The translations under genes were made by a program, and so were the position numbers. Source: Prevotella sp. (lineage in GTDB: Bacteria > Bacillota > Clostridia > Oscillospirales > Ruminococcaceae). From it: 6,447 bases of DNA. How positions within the stretch are numbered: the first letter of the stretch is position 1; each line of letters starts with the position of its first letter. The DNA is taken from contig JAMPIC010000053.1 in assembly GCA_023663025.1 (NCBI GenBank), forward strand, positions 1-6,447, given 5' to 3'. Shown piece by piece: positions 6,352-6,447 of this stretch. Below the pieces are notes generated by a model. That model worked only from the letters and a program-made list of their open reading frames with translations, ran no database searches and was not told the DNA's origin.

Positions 6352-6406
6352 GTAAATTGTAATTTAGCGCAAAACAAAACGACGACGCATCACGCGGCGA
6401 AGCCGC
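6352..6406 (+). repeat. Right copy of the 55-bp intergenic inverted repeat
   Basis: This is the inverted partner of 1-55 (52 of 55 positions). In the direction of PHP transcription it begins with the dyad TAAATT-GT-AATTTA (6353-6366), continues GCGCAAAACAAAAC, and ends in the hairpin CGCGGC-GAA-GCCGCG (6393-6407). Starting 8 nt past the stop codon, it is probably part of the 3' untranslated region. No U-tract follows the hairpin, so it is not a canonical Rho-independent terminator, though it could protect the 3' end. Confidence 0.9.
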
Positions 6407-6421
6407 GACTAAAAAGTTCGC

Positions 6422-6437
6422 CAGCCTTTCAAGGCTG
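6422..6437. repeat. Small hairpin beside the right repeat
   Basis: CAGCCTT (6422-6428) pairs with AAGGCTG (6431-6437) over a 2-nt loop (in practice a 6-bp stem with a 4-nt loop). On the minus strand the hairpin is followed, after six bases, by five Ts (6416-6412). That makes it at best a weak terminator for a gene entering from the right, or else a further module of the neighbouring repeat. The window ends 10 bp later, so neither reading can be tested here. Confidence 0.5.
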
Positions 6438-6447
6438 CGAGGTCCAC

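Noticed and set aside
6393..6416. Right repeat hairpin as a Rho-independent terminator of the PHP gene
   Set aside because: The stem is followed by ACTAAAAAG rather than a U-tract on the coding strand.
1..6447. CRISPR array, transposon or phage module
   Set aside because: No regularly spaced direct DNA repeats and no transposase, integrase, cas or phage structural gene are present; the only repeats are the inverted pair and the protein-level units.

Overview
The window looks like a piece of a mid-GC Firmicute chromosome, most likely a gut Clostridia/Oscillospiraceae (Ruminococcus-like) genome. The evidence is strong GGAGG ribosome binding sites at 7-8 nt spacing, textbook sigma-A promoters (TTGACA-17-TATCAT and TTGACA-17-TAAAAT, both with extended -10), one clear Rho-independent terminator, and protein families common in that group. 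The taxonomic call is inference; no marker gene is present.

Layout, left to right. A 55-bp repeat (1-55) is followed by a two-gene operon on the minus strand: a small membrane protein with split zinc knuckles (844-611) and, 27 nt downstream, a P-loop kinase-like ATPase (583-92). The operon's likely promoter lies inside a perfect 35-bp AT-rich palindrome (975-1009). Next is a terminator (1034-1070) that ends a 4.25-kb minus-strand gene (5330-1077). It encodes a 1417-aa, apparently cytoplasmic protein of unknown function with an unrecognised N-terminal region, twelve tandem ~51-residue helical repeats, a possibly PH-like domain, an acidic Pro/Ala/Glu-rich linker and a C-terminal double-CxxC zinc ribbon. 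A 323-bp divergent intergenic region holds a strong promoter in each direction. A plus-strand gene (5654-6343) encodes a PHP-family metal-dependent phosphoesterase. It is followed by the second copy of the 55-bp repeat (6352-6406), inverted relative to the first, and a further small hairpin.

The locus therefore has three transcription units firing outwards from the centre. The two 55-bp repeats (52/55 identical) sit just past the last gene on each side, in the same orientation relative to the arriving transcript. No transposase, integrase, CRISPR array, tRNA or rRNA is visible. Nothing in the sequence proves that the four genes share a pathway. The most notable items are the giant regular-repeat protein, the bounding inverted repeats and the promoter-embedded palindrome.
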